Shown here: in pieces, positions 34,356-43,135 of the stretch
Position numbering within the stretch: the stretch's first letter is position 1
How the letters are laid out: each line of letters opens with the position of its first letter
Source: Actinacidiphila sp. DG2A-62
Lineage (GTDB): Bacteria; Actinomycetota; Actinomycetes; Streptomycetales; Streptomycetaceae
Assembly (NCBI RefSeq): GCF_035825295.1
Contig: NZ_JAYMGI010000002.1
Coordinates: 5,068,501-5,132,500, forward strand
Direction: 5' to 3'
Length of the DNA: 64,000 bases
Program-made: the position numbers and the translations under genes
The notes under the pieces: generated by a model
Told to the model about the DNA's origin: nothing
Seen by the model: the letters and a program-made list of their open reading frames with translations, nothing else
Database searches by the model: none

Positions 34356-35309
34356 TCAGGAGGGCTCGTCGACGTGACCGGCGCCGCGCCCGGTGTCGAG
34401 GCCGGGAAGCTGGAGACGCGAGGCCGCGCGGACGAGGTGGGCCAGGGGGAGGGAGCGGCTGTGCGGGGGCCAGGCGATGTGGGTCACGACCGGGGGCGCG
34501 TCGGTGAGGGGGACCGCCGCGTGCTCGGGCCACAGCCAGGAGCGGGCCGAGTCGGGGAAGACCGCCACCGCCCGGCCCAGGGCGATCAGTTGGGCGATCT
34601 GCGTCAGGTTCTCGATCACCGGGCCGCGGCCGGGCGGCTCGACGCCGCGGGCCGGCCAGCGGGCCAGCGGCAGGTCGGGGATGTCGGCGATCTCGTCCGT
34701 CGTCAGGCCGGAACGCGCCGCGAGCGGGTGCGCGGCCGGCAGGATCGCGACCTGGCCCTCGGTCAGCAGCGGCTCGCTGTCGAACCCGACCAGCGAGTTG
34801 AACGGCATGTGCATCAGCGCCGCGTCCGCGCGGCCGTCGCGCAGCATGTCGCCCTGCTCGCAGATGTTGCACTGCAGCACCTCGACCTCGACCGCGCCGG
34901 GCTCGGCCGCGTAGGCGGACAGCAGCCTGTCCAGCAGGTGGTGGGAGCTGCCCGTCTTCACCGCGAGCATCAGACGGTTGGGCCGGCCGCCCGCTCCGCT
35001 CCCGCCGCCGGCCGGGCCCACGCCGTACGCCGCGGCGTCGTCCGCCCCGCCCGCCCGGCGGGTGCGGCGCGCCGCCGCCGTCGCCGCGTCGAGCGCGGCG
35101 CGGCCCTCGTGCAGCAGCACCTCGCCCGCCGCGGTCAGGGACACGCCGCGCCGGTTGCGTACCAGCAGCGTGACGCCCAGGCGCCGCTCCAACTGCTGGA
35201 TCGCCCGGGACAGCGGCGGCTGCGCCATGCCGAGGCGCTCGGCCGCGCGGCCGAAGTGCAGCTCCTCGGCGACGGCCGTGAAGTACCTCAGCTCGCGGGT
35301 CTCCAGCAT
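34356..35309 (-). CDS. LysR-family transcriptional regulator
   Basis: 317 residues from ATG 35309, which gives the standard start MLETRELRYFTAVAEELHFGRAAERLGMAQPPLSRAIQQLERRLG. An in-frame upstream ATG (35513) would add 68 low-complexity residues (repeats of AGARWDVA type) and cannot be excluded. The effector domain (MLAVKTGSSHHLLDRLL ... VEVLQCNICEQGDMLRDGRADAALMH) follows an Ala/Gly linker. Divergent from an SDR gene, the usual target of such regulators. Confidence 0.88.
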   Translation of the reverse strand: MLETRELRYFTAVAEELHFGRAAERLGMAQPPLSRAIQQLERRLGVTLLVRNRRGVSLTAAGEVLLHEGRAALDAATAAARRTRRAGGADDAAAYGVGPAGGGSGAGGRPNRLMLAVKTGSSHHLLDRLLSAYAAEPGAVEVEVLQCNICEQGDMLRDGRADAALMHMPFNSLVGFDSEPLLTEGQVAILPAAHPLAARSGLTTDEIADIPDLPLARWPARGVEPPGRGPVIENLTQIAQLIALGRAVAVFPDSARSWLWPEHAAVPLTDAPPVVTHIAWPPHSRSLPLAHLVRAASRLQLPGLDTGRGAGHVDEPS

Positions 35310-35609
35310 GTCCGCGCCACGGAACGCGTCCGCGCCGCCGGGCGCTCCCGCCTCCGCGCTCGCGGGCGGTCCCGCGACGTCCCGCCGCACCTCCGCGACA
35401 TCCCACCGCGCGCCTGCGCCCGCGCCCGCGTCCCACCGCGTGCCAGCGGCTGCGCCCGCGTCCGCCGACGCCTCCACCGCCCCCGCTCCGCCCCTCGCCC
35501 GACGTGTGTCCATACGACCAGCCTACCCGCCCGGTGATACCGACCGGGTATCACTGGATACCGCATCGGTGTTGGCCGCCCCCCGCCGCCCGGCGTGAGC
35601 ATCGACCGC

Positions 35610-36422
35610 ATGAGCGACACGAACACCACCGAGCACACCACCGAGCCCACCACCGAGCCCACCACCGACAGCGCCCCCGGCGACGCCGCCGGTGCGAAGA
35701 CCGCGCTGGTCACCGGCGCGAACAAGGGAATCGGGTACGCCGTCGCCGCCGGCCTCGGCGCCCTCGGCTACCGCGTGGGCATCGGCGCCCGCGACGACGC
35801 ACGGCGTACGACCGCCGTGGAGAAGCTGCGCGCGGGCGGCGTGGACGCGTTCGGCGTACCGCTGGACGTCACGGACGACCGCAGCGTCGCTGAGGCCGCC
35901 GACCTGGTCGCCCGCGTGGCCGGACGCCTGGACGCCCTGGTCAACAACGCCGGGATCTCCGGGGAGATGGCCCCCGGCTGGTACCAGGACCCGACCACGC
36001 TCGACCTGGACCTGGTCCGCGAGGTCGTGGAGACCAACGTCCTCGGCGTCATCCGCGTCACCAACGCCATGCTGCCGCTGCTGCGCCGCGCGGCCTCCCC
36101 GCGCATCGTCAACATGTCCAGCTCCGTCGCCTCGCTGACCCGCCAGGCCGACCCGGACATCGACGTCGGCCCGATCATGGCGGCGTACGCGCCCTCCAAG
36201 ACCTTCCTCAACGGCGTGACCGTGCAGTACGCCCGGCAGTTCGCCGGCACGAACCTCCTGGTCAACGCCGCCTGCCCGGGGCTGGTCGCGACCGACTTCA
36301 CCGGCTTCCACGGGCCGCGCACCCCCGAGCAGGGCGCGGCCACGGCGATCCGGCTCGCCACGCTGCCCGACGGCGGCCCGACCGGCGGCTTCTACGAGGA
36401 CGCGGGCGTCGTCCCCTGGTGA
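35610..36422 (+). CDS. SDR-family oxidoreductase
   Basis: 270 residues. A Thr/Glu repeat tract (TEPTTEPTT) precedes the cofactor motif LVTGANKGIGYAVAAGL; LDVTDD, VNNAGISG, MSSSVAS, the catalytic YAPSK, and NAACPGLVATDF follow. The sequence resembles carbonyl-reductase-like SDRs. GTG 35595 is an alternative start. Likely controlled by the divergent LysR protein. Three 11-bp CCCCTGCCGCG repeats (36434-36466) fill the gap to the next gene. Confidence 0.88.
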   Translation: MSDTNTTEHTTEPTTEPTTDSAPGDAAGAKTALVTGANKGIGYAVAAGLGALGYRVGIGARDDARRTTAVEKLRAGGVDAFGVPLDVTDDRSVAEAADLVARVAGRLDALVNNAGISGEMAPGWYQDPTTLDLDLVREVVETNVLGVIRVTNAMLPLLRRAASPRIVNMSSSVASLTRQADPDIDVGPIMAAYAPSKTFLNGVTVQYARQFAGTNLLVNAACPGLVATDFTGFHGPRTPEQGAATAIRLATLPDGGPTGGFYEDAGVVPW

Positions 36423-36433
36423 CACCGGGCGTA

Positions 36434-36466
36434 CCCCTGCCGCGCCCCTGCCGCGCCCCTGCCGCG
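36434..36466. repeat. 11-bp tandem repeat, three copies
   Basis: CCCCTGCCGCG at 36434, 36445 and 36456, between convergent SDR and LuxR genes. Confidence 0.8.
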
Positions 36467-36473
36467 CCCCCGC

Positions 36474-37328
36474 CTACCCCGGGTGCCGCGGGGGCGGCAG
36501 AAGTCCCAGCGCCTGCGCGCGCAGCACCGTGGAGAGCCGGTCCGCGGTGCTGAGCTTCCGGTACAGGTTCCCGATGTGCTTCTGGGCCGTCCGCACGGAT
36601 ATGCCCAGGCGGCGGCCTATCGCCTCGGCGGTCAGGGAGTTCCCGAGCAGCCCGAGCACGACGGTCTCGCGCGGGGTGAGCCCGTGCTCGGCGGCCAGCC
36701 GCACCGGGTCGAGGCCGGTGCTCGGGCCGGCGGCCGCGTCGGGTCCCGCGACCGCGTCCGAGCCGGCGGACACCGGCCGGCGCAGCGCCCGCAGATTGCG
36801 GCACTGCCGCTCCACCCCGCACAGCAGCGGCTGCAGCCGCTTCGCGTACTCCACCTGCGCCGGCGTGTAGTCGCTGCTGCGCAGCAGCTTCCAGCCGCGG
36901 TACGGCTCGTCGAGGGAGGTGTCCGGGAACGGGATGGTCAGCATGTCCCGGACGCCCAGCTCCTCGTAGGAGATCGTCGCGTACGCGGTGTTGCGCCAGG
37001 CCAGCCGGCCGATGATGCCCACGGCGCTGGTCGGCGCGGGGTCGGTGGACACGATGTAGTGGTCGATGAACGGGTAGCACCTGCGCACCCGCGCCCGCAG
37101 CTGCTCGCTCATCGCCTCGCCGCCGAGCTGCTCGGTCGGCTCCCACATCCGGACCCGGCCCCGCTGCGGGGTCCACTCCTCCTCCTTGTGCACCACGAGG
37201 TCCGCGTCCAGCGCGCGCAGCACCTCCTCGGCCAGCGTCCGCCACAGCTCGTCCGGATCCGACGCGTGCAGCGCGCCCAGCGCGAGGTCGGTGATCCGGT
37301 CGTGTCCCGCCTGGCCCGCGTACGTCAC
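36474..37328 (-). CDS. LuxR-family transcriptional regulator
   Basis: 284 residues. The N-terminal 190 residues form a putative sensor domain (ITDLALGALHASDPDELWRTLAEEVLRALDADLVVHKEEEW ... FIDHYIVSTDP) of GAF-like character; the C-terminal HTH is clear (LTPRETVVLGLLGNSLTAEAIGRRLGISVRTAQKHIGNLYRKLSTADR). GTG 37328 is chosen for the GGGGGA upstream; the longer in-frame extension upstream has no coding character. The promoter region contains two palindromes. Target genes unknown. Confidence 0.85.
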   Translation of the reverse strand: MTYAGQAGHDRITDLALGALHASDPDELWRTLAEEVLRALDADLVVHKEEEWTPQRGRVRMWEPTEQLGGEAMSEQLRARVRRCYPFIDHYIVSTDPAPTSAVGIIGRLAWRNTAYATISYEELGVRDMLTIPFPDTSLDEPYRGWKLLRSSDYTPAQVEYAKRLQPLLCGVERQCRNLRALRRPVSAGSDAVAGPDAAAGPSTGLDPVRLAAEHGLTPRETVVLGLLGNSLTAEAIGRRLGISVRTAQKHIGNLYRKLSTADRLSTVLRAQALGLLPPPRHPG

Positions 37329-37349
37329 GGCGTCCCCCTGTATCCGCGT

Positions 37350-37386
37350 ACTACGTAGTTGTACCCATGTTCTCGGCCACATGGGT
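37350..37386. promoter_or_regulatory. Palindromes upstream of the luxR-type gene
   Basis: ACTACGTAGT at 37350-37359 is a perfect 10-bp palindrome; ACCCATGT at 37363-37370 and ACATGGGT at 37379-37386 form an 8-bp inverted repeat. Both lie 20-60 bp before the gene start, typical for autoregulation. The rest of 37387-37670 holds no convincing gene. Confidence 0.45.
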
Positions 37387-37670
37387 GCTGGCAAGCTTGT
37401 TACGTGACGATCCAGCAGGTCATGACGGCCGGGGAGGGCAACACCGAGGAAATGTCCGAGGGATCGTCCGCGGAAACGTCCGACGACGCGCGGACCGCGC
37501 GTCCGAGGAAGCGCGCCGCCGCACGGGACGCGGTGGCGGCGCGGACCCGCAGATGTCCCGGCCCCTTGCAGGGGGAGCGCAGCCGGGGAGGCTGACGCAT
37601 CGAGGGGAAGCAGGGCCGGGATGCAGCCGGGCCAGGTCGCGGGGGGGATCAGGGCCTGGCCCGGCATTCA

Positions 37671-37728
37671 GGGGTGTCCGCACGGTCGGGTCGCCGCCCG
37701 GAGGCAGGCGCGGCCGTGCGGACACCCC
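37671..37728 (-). terminator. 15-bp stem terminator after TetR gene
   Basis: GGGGTGTCCGCACGG at 37671-37685 pairs perfectly with 37714-37728 over a 28-nt loop, 60 bp downstream of the TetR stop. Confidence 0.65.
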
Positions 37729-37788
37729 GGGTATCAGCCCACCGCGCTCTCCCGCTGAGCCTGGGCCGGCCCCAGGCGGCCCCCAGGG

Positions 37789-38364
37789 TCAGGCGGGGTC
37801 CTGGGCCGCTCCCGCGCGCAGGCCGTCGAGGACGGTCTCGAAGAGGGGCCGCAGGTAGTCGGGCGATTCGTTGATCTTGGCGATGGCGACGATCACGTCG
37901 AAGACCTGCTCCAGCGTCAGGTCGTCGCGGATCTGCCCGGACTCCTGGGCCGCGGTCAGCAGCGGGCGGCCCGCCTCGACGGCCCGGCCGCGGTGGCTGG
38001 TGAGGCCGACCCGGCCGGTGTGCTCCAGCAGCTCGGACGCGATCAGCCGCTTGTGCGGGATGAACGCGATGATCAGGCGCAGCCAGGCGATGAGCGCCGC
38101 GTCGGGGGACTGGCCGGGCTCGCTCGTCGCCGCGGCGCAGACCTGGTCGACCTCGTCCGCGTAGAGGGCTTCCAGGAGCTCCTGCCGGCCGGGGAAGTTG
38201 CGGTACAGCGTGGCCATGCCCACCCCGGCGCGGCGGGCGATCTCCGCCATGGAGATGTCGGGGACGGGCTCGGCGAACGCCTCCCGGGCCGCGTCGAGGA
38301 TCTTGTCGCGATTGCGCTCCGCGGCCGCCCGCCGCCTGGGGAACGCGGGTTTGCCTGCCTCCAT
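37789..38364 (-). CDS. TetR-family repressor of MFS gene
   Basis: 191 residues; HTH NRDKILDAAREAFAEPVPDISMAEIARRAGVGMATLYRNFPGRQELLEALY. ATG 38364 has GAGGAGGAG. Divergent from an MFS transporter across 199 bp containing two identical-type 13-bp operators, so it probably represses the pump and carboxylesterase. Confidence 0.92.
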   Translation of the reverse strand: MEAGKPAFPRRRAAAERNRDKILDAAREAFAEPVPDISMAEIARRAGVGMATLYRNFPGRQELLEALYADEVDQVCAAATSEPGQSPDAALIAWLRLIIAFIPHKRLIASELLEHTGRVGLTSHRGRAVEAGRPLLTAAQESGQIRDDLTLEQVFDVIVAIAKINESPDYLRPLFETVLDGLRAGAAQDPA

Positions 38365-38495
38365 GGACTCCTCCTCCGGACGTCGTGGGCCTGGTCCGCG
38401 TCCTGGGCCTGGTCGGCGCGGTCGGCGCGGTCGGCGCGGTCTCCCTGCTCGGTGCGCCTTCCCGCTGCCCCGGGGCTGCCCGCACGCACCTTGGT

Positions 38496-38541
38496 GGACA
38501 GCCTATCCGCTATCGCTCTACGATTGGCGGACAGGCTATCC
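38496..38541. promoter_or_regulatory. Paired 13-bp operators upstream of MFS gene
   Basis: GGACAGCCTATCC (38496-38508) and GGACAGGCTATCC (38529-38541) are near-palindromic and 33 bp apart, three helical turns, consistent with two TetR dimers on one DNA face. Confidence 0.65.
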
Positions 38542-38563
38542 GGCAACGTCGAGGAGCACCGCC

Positions 38564-40063
38564 ATGCCCAACCGATCACCTCTCGCCCCGGGAACCGGCG
38601 CCGCCCCGCCGCCGGCCGCGGACGCCTCGCACGGGGTGGCCAAGCTCGGTGTCCCGCTCGCCGCCGTCGCGGCCGTGGCGTGCGTGGCGCAGTTCATGGT
38701 GGTCCTGGACTCCTCCATCGTGAACGTGGCCCTGCCGGCCATGAAGGCGGGCCTCGGCCTGTCCGCCTCCGCCCAGCAGTGGGTGGTCAACGGCTACCTC
38801 GTCGCCTTCGGCGGCCTGCTGTTGTTCGCCGCGCGCGCCGGCGACCTGTTCGGACGCCGCCGGGTCTTCCAGATCGGCCTGACCGTCTTCTCGGCGGCCT
38901 CGCTGGCGGGCGGGCTGGCGCAGGACGGCTGGATGCTGCTCGCGGCCCGGGTCGTGCAGGGCGCGGGGGCCGCGGCGCTGGCGCCCTCCAGCCTCAGCCT
39001 GATCACCGCCAGCCACACCGAACCCGGTCAGCGCACCCGCGCCATGACCTGGTGGGGCGTGGCCGCCTCCAGCGCCGGAGCCGCCGGCATCGTGATCGGC
39101 GGCCTGCTGGCGTCGGTGAGCTGGCGCTGGGTGATGCTGGTGAACGTGCCCATCAGCGCCGGCCTGCTGGTCGCGAGCCTGACCTGGCTGGCGCCGACCG
39201 CGACGGGACAGCGCCGCTCGCGCATCGACCTGCCGGGCGCCCTCACCGTGACCCTGTCGGCCGCCTCGCTCGTCTACGGTGTGGCAGCGGCGCCCGCCGC
39301 GGGCTGGGGAGCCGCCCGCGTGGTCGCCGCGCTCGCGGCGGGGGTGCTCCTGCTCGCCGCGTTCGTCGCCGTCGAGCGGCGCAGCGGCGCGCCGCTGGTC
39401 CCGCTGGGGATCTTCTCCGTCGCCAACGTGCGCATGGGCAACGTCCTCACGCTGTGCATGGGCGCCGTCATCACCGCGCCGCTGTTCTTCCTCTCGCTGT
39501 ACCTCCAGCAGGCCCTGGGGCAGAGCGCCGTGCGCACCGGGCTGTCCCTGCTGCCCATGGTCGCGGTGATCAGCGTCGGGGTGCTGCTGTCGCAGAAGCT
39601 CATCCCGGTCGTCGGGGCCCGCCGCCTGGTGGTGATCGGCGGGACCGTCGCCGCGGCCGGGCTGGTGTGGGTGGGGCAGCTTCCGGTCCGCTCCGACTAC
39701 CTCCCGCACGTGCTGCTGCCCACCGTCGTCGTCGGCGCGGGCACGAGCGTGACGATGATGCCCGCGATCGTCGCCTCGACCGCCGGCATCGACCCCCGCG
39801 ACGCCGGTGTCGCCTCCGGGCTGCTCAACATGTGCCGCCAGCTCGGCGCGGCCCTCGGCCTGGCCGTGCTGGCCACCGTCGCCGCGGGCGTCACCAGCCA
39901 CAGCGGCAGCGGCGGCACCGCGGCCGTCGTGGACGGCTACCGCGTCGCCTTCTACGGGCTCGCCGTCCTCGCCCTCGTCACCGCGGCCCTGGCCCTGCGG
40001 CTCAAGCCGGCCCCGGACGCCCCGGACGCCCCCGCCGCGCCGAAGCCGGCCGACGCCGCCTGA
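38564..40063 (+). CDS. MFS drug transporter (DHA2, EmrB/QacA-like)
   Basis: 499 residues and about 14 hydrophobic segments. Motifs: LDSSIVNVALPAM (TM1), AGDLFGRRRVFQIG, RVVQGAGAAALAPSS, GIVIGGLLASVSWRWVMLVNVP. ATG 38564 follows GAGGAG. Exports an unknown compound by proton antiport. The stop is 111 bp before the carboxylesterase; the gap holds CCGTACCG-type short repeats only. Confidence 0.92.
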   Translation: MPNRSPLAPGTGAAPPPAADASHGVAKLGVPLAAVAAVACVAQFMVVLDSSIVNVALPAMKAGLGLSASAQQWVVNGYLVAFGGLLLFAARAGDLFGRRRVFQIGLTVFSAASLAGGLAQDGWMLLAARVVQGAGAAALAPSSLSLITASHTEPGQRTRAMTWWGVAASSAGAAGIVIGGLLASVSWRWVMLVNVPISAGLLVASLTWLAPTATGQRRSRIDLPGALTVTLSAASLVYGVAAAPAAGWGAARVVAALAAGVLLLAAFVAVERRSGAPLVPLGIFSVANVRMGNVLTLCMGAVITAPLFFLSLYLQQALGQSAVRTGLSLLPMVAVISVGVLLSQKLIPVVGARRLVVIGGTVAAAGLVWVGQLPVRSDYLPHVLLPTVVVGAGTSVTMMPAIVASTAGIDPRDAGVASGLLNMCRQLGAALGLAVLATVAAGVTSHSGSGGTAAVVDGYRVAFYGLAVLALVTAALALRLKPAPDAPDAPAAPKPADAA

Positions 40064-40174
40064 GCCGTACGGCCGCCGTACCCGTACCGCCGCCGCACCC
40101 GTTCTGCCACCGCACCCGTACCGCCGCCTCACCCGGCCTGCCGCCCGCTCCCACCCGTCAGAAGGAAGCACCCC

Positions 40175-41623
40175 GTGCCCGTCAACGCCCCCTGCGGTCC
40201 CGTCGCGGGAATCGCGCGCGAGACCCACACCGCCTACCTTGGCATCCCCTACGCCCGGGCCCCCTACCCCGGCGGCGCCTTCGACCCGCCCCGGTCGCGC
40301 GAGAGGTTCACCACCTGCTTCGAGGCGACGGGGTACGGGCCCAGCCCCGCCCACCCGCACGTGGGACAGGACCTCTTCCCCGACCCGGTCGTCGCCGGGG
40401 ACGACGCGCTCAACCTGAACGTCTACGCCCCCTCCCGCGGCGACGGCCCCTTCCCGGTGGTGGTGTGGCTGTACGGGGGCGGCTTCTTCACCGGCAGCAA
40501 CGCCAGCCCCTGGTACGACGGCGCCTCCTTCGCCCGCGACGGCGTGGTCTTCGTCGTCCCCAACTACCGGGTCGCCGCCGAAGGGTTCATGATCCTCGAC
40601 GACCAGGTCGCCAACCGCGCGCTGCTCGACATCACGGCCGCCCTGACCTGGGTGCGCGAGAACATCGCCGCCTTCGGCGGCGACCCCGCCGAGGTCACCC
40701 TGGCCGGGCAGTCCGCCGGCGCGACGGCCGCGCTGACCCTGACCGGCGCCCCCGCCGCCCGCGGCCTGTTCCGCCGGCTGGCCGTGATGAGCGCCGGGAC
40801 CCCGCTGCTCTCCCCGCTGGAGCGGATGACGCGGCTCTCCGCCGACTTCGCCGAACAGCTCGGCACGCCGCGGACCCGGCAGGCCCTGTCGGCGGCGCCG
40901 ACCGCGCGCCGGATGCACCTCGAACAGGCGTGGCTGCCCGGGGAGGTGCGGGCGCCCGCCGAGAGCGTCGACGAGCGCGCCCGCCGGGCCGGCCAGGACG
41001 CGCTGCGCTGGCAGCCCACCCTGGACGGCGAGGTCGTCACCGCCGCGCCCGAGGAGGCACTCGGCGAACCCGGCGCGGTGCAGGCTTTGCTGATCGGCAC
41101 CACCACACAGGAGTGGAACTTCCTCCTCGGCGACCTCAGCACCGCTCCCAGCACCGACGCCTGCGTGAAGGGCATGGCCAACCTCGGCCTCACCGCCGAC
41201 GACCTCGACGCCTACCTCGGGCTGCTCGGCACCGACAACCCCGGCCACGCACTCGCCCAGGCGCTGAGCGACCGCACCTTCCAGCAGCCGGCCCGCCGCA
41301 TCGCCGACACCGCCGCCCGCGCCGGCATACCCGCCTACGCCTACCAGTTCGCCTGGCCGGCCCCCGGCTTCGGCGCCGCCCACTGCGCCGACCTGCCCTT
41401 CGTCTTCGACCACCTCGACGCGCCGCAGGCCCCCGAACTGCTGGGACCGGACGCCCCCCGGCAACTGGCGGCGCGGATGCACACCGCCCTCGTCCGCTTC
41501 GCCCACGACGGCGACCCGGGCTGGAGCGCCTACACCCCGCACGAGCGCCGGACCATGGTCTTCGACCGCGAGCCCCACGAGTGCGCCGACGGCCTGGGGA
41601 GGACGCCCGACGCCCTCCGGTGA
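40175..41623 (+). CDS. Type B carboxylesterase
   Basis: 482-residue alpha/beta hydrolase. Oxyanion motif YGGGFFTGS, nucleophile Ser in VTLAGQSAGATAAL, acidic residue in the TTQEWNFL region, and His in AAHCADLPFVFDHLD. NLNVYAPS is the conserved strand before. No signal peptide, so it is cytoplasmic. Hydrolyses carboxylic esters; with the efflux pump it may detoxify one class of compound. GTG 40175 has GAAGGAAG upstream. The stop is only 4 bp from the convergent cseC. Confidence 0.92.
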   Translation: MPVNAPCGPVAGIARETHTAYLGIPYARAPYPGGAFDPPRSRERFTTCFEATGYGPSPAHPHVGQDLFPDPVVAGDDALNLNVYAPSRGDGPFPVVVWLYGGGFFTGSNASPWYDGASFARDGVVFVVPNYRVAAEGFMILDDQVANRALLDITAALTWVRENIAAFGGDPAEVTLAGQSAGATAALTLTGAPAARGLFRRLAVMSAGTPLLSPLERMTRLSADFAEQLGTPRTRQALSAAPTARRMHLEQAWLPGEVRAPAESVDERARRAGQDALRWQPTLDGEVVTAAPEEALGEPGAVQALLIGTTTQEWNFLLGDLSTAPSTDACVKGMANLGLTADDLDAYLGLLGTDNPGHALAQALSDRTFQQPARRIADTAARAGIPAYAYQFAWPAPGFGAAHCADLPFVFDHLDAPQAPELLGPDAPRQLAARMHTALVRFAHDGDPGWSAYTPHERRTMVFDREPHECADGLGRTPDALR

Positions 41624-41627
41624 CGGT

Positions 41628-43124
41628 TCAGCGCGGGAGCAGCAGTTGCGCGACGGCGCCCGCGACGCCGCGCCCGCCGCCCTCACCGTCGTCGCCCGCG
41701 CCGGGCACGGCGCCCTCACCCGCCTCGCCGTCCGCCGCGACGTTGCGGAAGGTCAGCCGCGCGCCGAGCACCCGCGCCTGACCCGCGGCGATGGTCAGTC
41801 CCAGGCCGTGCCCCGCGCCCGCGCGGTCGCTGCTGCCGGTGCGGAACCGGGACGGGCCCTCGCGCAGCAGGTCCGCGGGGAAGCCGGGACCGTGGTCGCG
41901 GACCCGTACGAACGGGCCGTCGACCACCACCTCGATGGGGCCGCGGCCGTGCCGTGCCGCGTTGGCCAGGAGGTTGCCGAGGATGCGCTCCAGGCGGCGC
42001 GGGTCGGTCTGCACCACCGCGTCCTCGTCCACCACGACCGTCGCCTCGGGCGCCAGCGCCTGCACGCGGCGCCGCACGAAATCGCCCAGCGCGACCTCCT
42101 GGAGGTCGGCGTGCTCGGCCGCGCCGTCCAGCCGGGCGACCTCCAGCACGTCCTCGACCAGGGTGCGCAGCGCGTGCACCCGGTCGCGCACCAGTTCCGC
42201 CGGGCGGCCGGCGGGCAGCAGCTCGGCCGCGGTGACCAGGCCGGTCACCGGGGTGCGCAGCTCGTGCGCGATGTCCGCGGTGACGCGCCGCTCGGCCTCC
42301 AGGCGCCGTTGCAGCGCGTCGGCCATCTCGTCCACGGCGCGCGCGAGCTCGTCGGTCTCGTCGCGCACCCGGCGCCCGCCGATGGCCTCCCTGACCCGCA
42401 CGGTCGGGTCGCCGTCGGCGACCTTGCGGGCCGCGGTCGCCGCCTTGCGCAGCCGCCGCGACATCCGGCCGCCGATCAGCACGCCCACCGCGGTGCCGCA
42501 GCCGACCACCGCGACCGAGCCGGCGACCAGCGCCTGGTCGAGGTCGACCAGCACCGAGTAGCGGTCGGTGAAGACGCTCTTCAGCGACAGCACCTTGCCG
42601 CCGTCGGCCGGGGTCTCCGCCCACACGGTCGGCGCGCCGTCGTGGTTCTCCTGCACGTAGGTGGCCCGCTGGCCCTTGGCCGCGTACTCCTTCAGCTCGC
42701 GCGGCAGGGCCGGGTCGTCCAGCTGGGTCTGGAAGACCCGCCGGCCGGTCGCCTCGTAGATCCGCAGCGCGGACTGCACCCGCTCGTCCTGCACGTCGCG
42801 GGTGCTGTTGATCATGCTGACGCGGGCGGCGTTGTGCACGACCAGGCTCAGCGCGAGCGCGACCAGCGCGGAGACGACGGCGATCGCGGCGCTGATCTTC
42901 CACCGCAGGCCGCTGCGGAAGAAGCCGCGCAGCCAGGCGCGGGTGGCGCGGCCGGCGCCGGTGGCGCGGTCGGCGCGGGTGGCGCGGTCGCCGCGGGTGG
43001 CCGGTGCGCTCCGGTCGCTCCGGGCATCATGGTCGGTCCGGGTGTCGCGGTCGGTCCGGGTGTGGCGGTCGGTCCGGTCGGCGGGGGTGGCCGGTGCGGC
43101 CCGGTCCGCGGGGGTTCTCGCCAT
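41628..43124 (-). CDS. cseC: Sensor histidine kinase CseC of the sigE system
   Basis: 498 residues. N-terminal 66 residues are a cytoplasmic Arg/Asp/Thr repeat tract (DRATRADRAT, TRTDRDTRTDHD). TM1 ISAAIAVVSALVALALSLVVH and TM2 LVAGSVAVVGCGTAVGVLIGG flank an extracytoplasmic sensor. HAMP, then HisKA with phospho-His in DIAHELRTPV, N box LLANAARHGRG, G1 RDHGPGF, G2 GHGLGLTIA. It senses envelope stress and phosphorylates CseB. ATG 43124 has GAGGGCGG upstream; GTG 43139 overlapping the cseB stop is the alternative. Confidence 0.92.
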   Translation of the reverse strand: MARTPADRAAPATPADRTDRHTRTDRDTRTDHDARSDRSAPATRGDRATRADRATGAGRATRAWLRGFFRSGLRWKISAAIAVVSALVALALSLVVHNAARVSMINSTRDVQDERVQSALRIYEATGRRVFQTQLDDPALPRELKEYAAKGQRATYVQENHDGAPTVWAETPADGGKVLSLKSVFTDRYSVLVDLDQALVAGSVAVVGCGTAVGVLIGGRMSRRLRKAATAARKVADGDPTVRVREAIGGRRVRDETDELARAVDEMADALQRRLEAERRVTADIAHELRTPVTGLVTAAELLPAGRPAELVRDRVHALRTLVEDVLEVARLDGAAEHADLQEVALGDFVRRRVQALAPEATVVVDEDAVVQTDPRRLERILGNLLANAARHGRGPIEVVVDGPFVRVRDHGPGFPADLLREGPSRFRTGSSDRAGAGHGLGLTIAAGQARVLGARLTFRNVAADGEAGEGAVPGAGDDGEGGGRGVAGAVAQLLLPR

Positions 43125-43135
43125 GGCGACCGCCC

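Noticed and set aside
35310..35513. 68-residue N-terminal extension of the LysR regulator
   Set aside because: Low-complexity and precedes a standard LysR start; kept only as an alternative.
37404..37595. Small rightward gene of about 63 residues upstream of the LuxR-type gene
   Set aside because: Starts at GTG with no ribosome site, no recognisable domain and weak codon bias.
26076..41623. Integrated mobile element or prophage
   Set aside because: No integrase, transposase, phage structural gene or matching att repeats were seen; only the tRNA-like element hints at integration.
37993..41781. 1262-residue rightward frame across the TetR, MFS and esterase genes
   Set aside because: Shadow frame in Arg/Gly-rich translation with no domain, overlapping three supported genes.
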